Shown: positions 5,321 to 7,394 of the stretch, one piece after another
Layout of the letters: each line of letters starts with the position of its first letter
Position numbering within the stretch: the stretch's first letter is position 1
Assembly: GCA_044433415.1 (NCBI GenBank)
Contig: JAWXTP010000138.1
Location: forward strand, 1-7,394
Reading direction: 5' to 3'
Length of the DNA stretch: 7,394 nt
Source of the DNA: JAWXTP01 sp044433415
GTDB lineage: Bacteria > Bacteroidota > Bacteroidia > Bacteroidales > Rikenellaceae
Made by a program: the position numbers and the translations under genes
Notes under the pieces: generated by a model
What the model was told of the DNA's origin: nothing
Databases searched by the model: none
Seen by the model: the letters and a program-made list of their open reading frames with translations, nothing else

Positions 5321-5413
5321 AATTAGTTTCCTGTCAAAGAACTCCCCTAAAGGGATGGTTTGTAGCCTCCTTAAGAATCTAATAAATAAGGGAATTTCTA
5401 AATAAAACTAATT
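5321..5413. repeat. 9-bp perfect inverted repeat framing the ffh leader
   Basis: AATTAGTTT at 5321-5329, two bases after the xseB stop, is the exact reverse complement of AAACTAATT at 5405-5413. Together they enclose 93 bases and could close a larger structure containing the C-rich hairpins. The arms contain only one G-C pair, so stability would be low. Confidence 0.4.
5338..5393 (+). promoter_or_regulatory. Structured C-rich leader upstream of ffh
   Basis: The 11-mer AGAACTCCCCT (5338-5348) is identical to the one in the argS leader. AACT-CCC can pair with GGG-GGTT across 5340-5360, with a CTAAA loop and a two-base bulge. Next, CCTTA (5369-5373) can pair with TAAGG (5387-5391). CCTCCTTA at 5366-5373 equals the anti-Shine-Dalgarno sequence of typical 16S rRNA. 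A related AGAACCTCCC lies at 5416-5425. No TAnnTTTG box was found in the 128-base gap, so ffh may depend on upstream transcription. No regulator or ligand is recognised. Confidence 0.3.
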
Positions 5414-5447
5414 TTAGAACCTCCCATAACTTTACACCTATATACAA

Positions 5448-6791
5448 ATGTTTGAAAATTTAAGCGATAAACTAGAAAAGTCCTTTAAGTTATTAAAAGG
5501 AGAAGGTAGAATCACAGAGATTAACGTAGCAGAATCTTTGAAAAGCATACGAAGAGCACTTATTGATGCCGATGTTAACTATAAAGTTGCAAAATCCTTT
5601 ACTGATGAGGTAAAAGTTAAGGCTTTAGGTCAAGACGTGCTGAAAAGTGTGAAACCAGGTCAGATGATGACTAAGATAGTACGTGATGAGTTAGCAGTTC
5701 TTATGGGAGGTACTTCTACAGATATCTCTTTAGAAGGTAGCCCTGCTGTTATCCTTATCTCAGGTCTTCAAGGTTCTGGTAAGACAACTTTCTCAGGTAA
5801 GTTAGCCCTACTTCTGAAAACTAAGCGCAAACGTCGCGTTTTACTAACTGCTTGTGACGTTTATCGTCCTGCTGCAATAGAGCAATTGCGTATCCTTAGC
5901 GAACAGGTGGGAGTGCAGTTTTATAGTGAGATAGAAAATAATAACCCTGTTCAGATAGCTGAGAACGCTATTAAATATGCTAAAACTAATGGTCTTGACA
6001 CTGTTATTGTCGATACTGCTGGTCGTCTAGCTATTGACGAACAGATGATGAAGGAGATTTCTGATATTAAAGTTGCTATTAAGCCTTCGGAGACTCTTTT
6101 CGTTGTTGACTCTATGACTGGTCAGGATGCTGTAAATACTGCTAGAGAATTTAACGATCGTATAGATTTTGATGGGGTAGTACTTACAAAACTTGACGGT
6201 GATACTCGTGGTGGTGCTGCAATTTCTATACGTTCTGTTGTTAAGAAACCTTTGAAGTTTACTTCTGCTGGTGAGAAAATGGAAGCTCTAGATGTTTTCC
6301 ACCCAGAACGTATGGCTGATAGGATTCTTGGTATGGGTGACATCGTTTCTCTTGTTGAGAAAGCACAAGAGCAATTTGATGTTGAGGAAGCTAAACGCCT
6401 AGAAAAGAAAATTAAGAAAAATGAGTTTGGCTTTGACGACTTCTTAACTCAAATCCACCAAATTAAAAAAATGGGTAACTTTAAAGAACTTGCAGGTATG
6501 ATACCAGGTGTTGGCAAGATGATTAAAGATATGGATTTTGATGATGATGTGTTCAAAACTACAGAAGCTATGATATATTCTATGACTCCTAAAGAACGCT
6601 CAAACCCTGAGATTATTAATACATCTCGTAAAAATCGTATTGCTAAAGGCTCGGGTTGTACTATTGTTGAGCTTAATCGTCTGTTGAAACAATTTGAGCA
6701 AACACGCAAGATGATGAAAATGGTTTCTAGTGGTGGTGCTAAGAATGTAATGAGAGGTGGACTTGGACTTAGTGGTTTAAAAAGAAGATAA
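5448..6791 (+). CDS. ffh: Signal recognition particle protein Ffh (SRP54 GTPase)
   Basis: This is the protein subunit of the signal recognition particle. It binds 4.5S-type RNA and signal sequences leaving the ribosome, and docks with FtsY to deliver inner-membrane proteins. The 447 residues show the N domain (about 1-90, with SIRRALIDADVNYKV), the G domain and the M domain. GTPase motifs are GLQGSGKT (106-113), ACDVYRPAA (135-143), VDTAGR (188-193) and TKLDGDTRGGAA (247-258). The M domain (about 320-430) has the signal-binding hydrophobic parts, including KELAGMIPGVGKM, and the RNA-binding SRKNRIAKGSG (393-403). It ends in a Met/Lys/Gly-rich tail. Full length and intact. The ATG at 5448 follows ATATACAA with no Shine-Dalgarno. 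Strong codon bias suggests high expression. No SRP RNA gene is seen in the window. folD follows after 61 bases. Confidence 0.98.
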   Translation: MFENLSDKLEKSFKLLKGEGRITEINVAESLKSIRRALIDADVNYKVAKSFTDEVKVKALGQDVLKSVKPGQMMTKIVRDELAVLMGGTSTDISLEGSPAVILISGLQGSGKTTFSGKLALLLKTKRKRRVLLTACDVYRPAAIEQLRILSEQVGVQFYSEIENNNPVQIAENAIKYAKTNGLDTVIVDTAGRLAIDEQMMKEISDIKVAIKPSETLFVVDSMTGQDAVNTAREFNDRIDFDGVVLTKLDGDTRGGAAISIRSVVKKPLKFTSAGEKMEALDVFHPERMADRILGMGDIVSLVEKAQEQFDVEEAKRLEKKIKKNEFGFDDFLTQIHQIKKMGNFKELAGMIPGVGKMIKDMDFDDDVFKTTEAMIYSMTPKERSNPEIINTSRKNRIAKGSGCTIVELNRLLKQFEQTRKMMKMVSSGGAKNVMRGGLGLSGLKRR

Positions 6792-6794
6792 CAT

Positions 6795-6836
6795 ACTCCC
6801 TAAATTGATTTTAAATTGGGGATAGTAAGAGTCCCC
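6795..6836 (+). promoter_or_regulatory. Two mutually exclusive hairpins between ffh and folD
   Basis: Hairpin A pairs TCCCTAA (6797-6803) with TTGGGGA (6816-6822), with one T-G wobble. It extends through TT/AA across an A-A mismatch around a GATTTT loop. Hairpin B pairs GGGGA (6818-6822) with TCCCC (6832-6836) around a 9-base loop. Both use the same GGGGA, so only one can form. Neither is followed by a U-run; CTTAAAT follows B. This could be an attenuator-like or translation switch in front of folD, or simply a poor terminator of ffh. Confidence 0.4.
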
Positions 6837-6852
6837 TTAAATATACAAATAT

Positions 6853-7394
6853 ATGCAACTTATAAGTGGTAAAGAGGTGTCAGCAAAATTAAAGCTAGAA
6901 ATTGCTGCGCAAGTTAACGAGATATTAAGCAAAGGTGGTAGAAGACCTAAGCTAGTAGCTATTTTAGTTGGTGAAGATGGTGCTTCACAAACTTATGTAG
7001 GTCACAAAGAAAAAATGTGTGGCGAAGTAGGTTTTGAATCAGAGATTATTCGTATGAGTGCTGAGACTACTGAGCAAGAGTTAATGGATGTTATCGACAA
7101 GCTAAATAATGATAACGGAGTTGACGGCTTTATCGTTCAGTTACCTCTACCTAAACACCTTTCAGAACAGAAAGTAATTGAGGCGATATCTCCTAAAAAA
7201 GATGTTGACGGCTTCCACCCTGAAAATACAGGTCGTATGATTTCTGGTCTTGAGGCTTACGTTCCTGCAACACCTGATGGTATTATGGAACTTATTAAAC
7301 ACTATAATATCGAAACCTCAGGTAAGCACTGTGTTGTTATTGGTCGTAGCAATATCGTTGGTCGTCCTATGGCTAACCTGTTGAGTATGAAAGG
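6853..7394 (+). CDS. folD: FolD, methylenetetrahydrofolate dehydrogenase / cyclohydrolase, N-terminal part
   Basis: This cytoplasmic bifunctional enzyme interconverts 5,10-methylene- and 10-formyl-tetrahydrofolate with NADP, feeding purine and formyl-methionine synthesis. The first 180 codons are present; the family is usually about 285-300 residues, so the rest lies past the right edge. Visible motifs are LVGEDGASQTYVGHKEKM with the catalytic Y48 and K52, GFIVQLPLPKH (92-102), the DVDGFHP block (117-123), PATPDGIMELI (138-148) and the start of the dinucleotide-binding fold VVIGRSNIVGRP (161-172). The ATG at 6853 follows ATATACAAATAT and gives a normal family N-terminus (MQLISGKEVS). The 10-mer ATATACAAAT also precedes ffh. 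The gene may share a transcript with ffh, with the hairpins between them as a possible control point. Confidence 0.97.
   Translation, partial: MQLISGKEVSAKLKLEIAAQVNEILSKGGRRPKLVAILVGEDGASQTYVGHKEKMCGEVGFESEIIRMSAETTEQELMDVIDKLNNDNGVDGFIVQLPLPKHLSEQKVIEAISPKKDVDGFHPENTGRMISGLEAYVPATPDGIMELIKHYNIETSGKHCVVIGRSNIVGRPMANLLSMK

Noticed and set aside
6122..6709. Two minus-strand open frames inside ffh
   Set aside because: They are antisense to the GTPase and M domains of an intact ffh and have no recognisable features.

Overview
The window looks like chromosomal DNA from a low-GC member of the Bacteroidota. The arginyl-tRNA synthetase has the Bacteroidota form, with a KMKS signature where most synthetases have KMSK. 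The exonuclease VII and SRP proteins are also of Bacteroidota type. Most start codons are preceded by A/T-rich sequence rather than a Shine-Dalgarno, and the main divergent intergenic region carries TAnnTTTG-type promoter boxes. A species cannot be named from the sequence alone.

Layout. Positions 1-1287 hold two minus-strand genes in operon order: a DusB-like tRNA-dihydrouridine synthase (262-1287) and, 11 bases after it, the N-terminal part of a CaCA-family calcium/sodium antiporter that runs off the left edge. A 229-base divergent region (1288-1516) with two facing promoter boxes separates them from plus-strand genes: argS (1517-3304), xseA (3643-5040), xseB (5116-5319), ffh (5448-6791) and the first 180 codons of folD (6853-7394, cut by the right edge). 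The longest gene-free stretch is 3305-3642. Its first half is clearly richer in GC than its second half, and both halves contain repeats.

Function. All genes are housekeeping: tRNA modification, tRNA charging, ion exchange, DNA repair (both exonuclease VII subunits), co-translational membrane targeting and one-carbon folate metabolism. xseA-xseB-ffh-folD may be transcribed together, because gaps are 61-128 bases and no convincing intrinsic terminator lies between them. Only xseA and xseB obviously share a complex. argS and ffh use codons typical of well-expressed genes (GGT, GCT, CGT), whereas xseA uses more ATA and AGA.

No defence locus, mobile-element gene, CRISPR array or biosynthetic cluster is visible, and no new multi-gene system is supported. 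The points most worth checking are non-coding: the repeat-bearing block after argS, which also holds a 36-codon open frame; a 13-bp tandem duplication that doubles a possible promoter box in front of xseA; C-rich leader motifs shared by argS, ffh and (in part) folD; and two mutually exclusive hairpins in front of folD.
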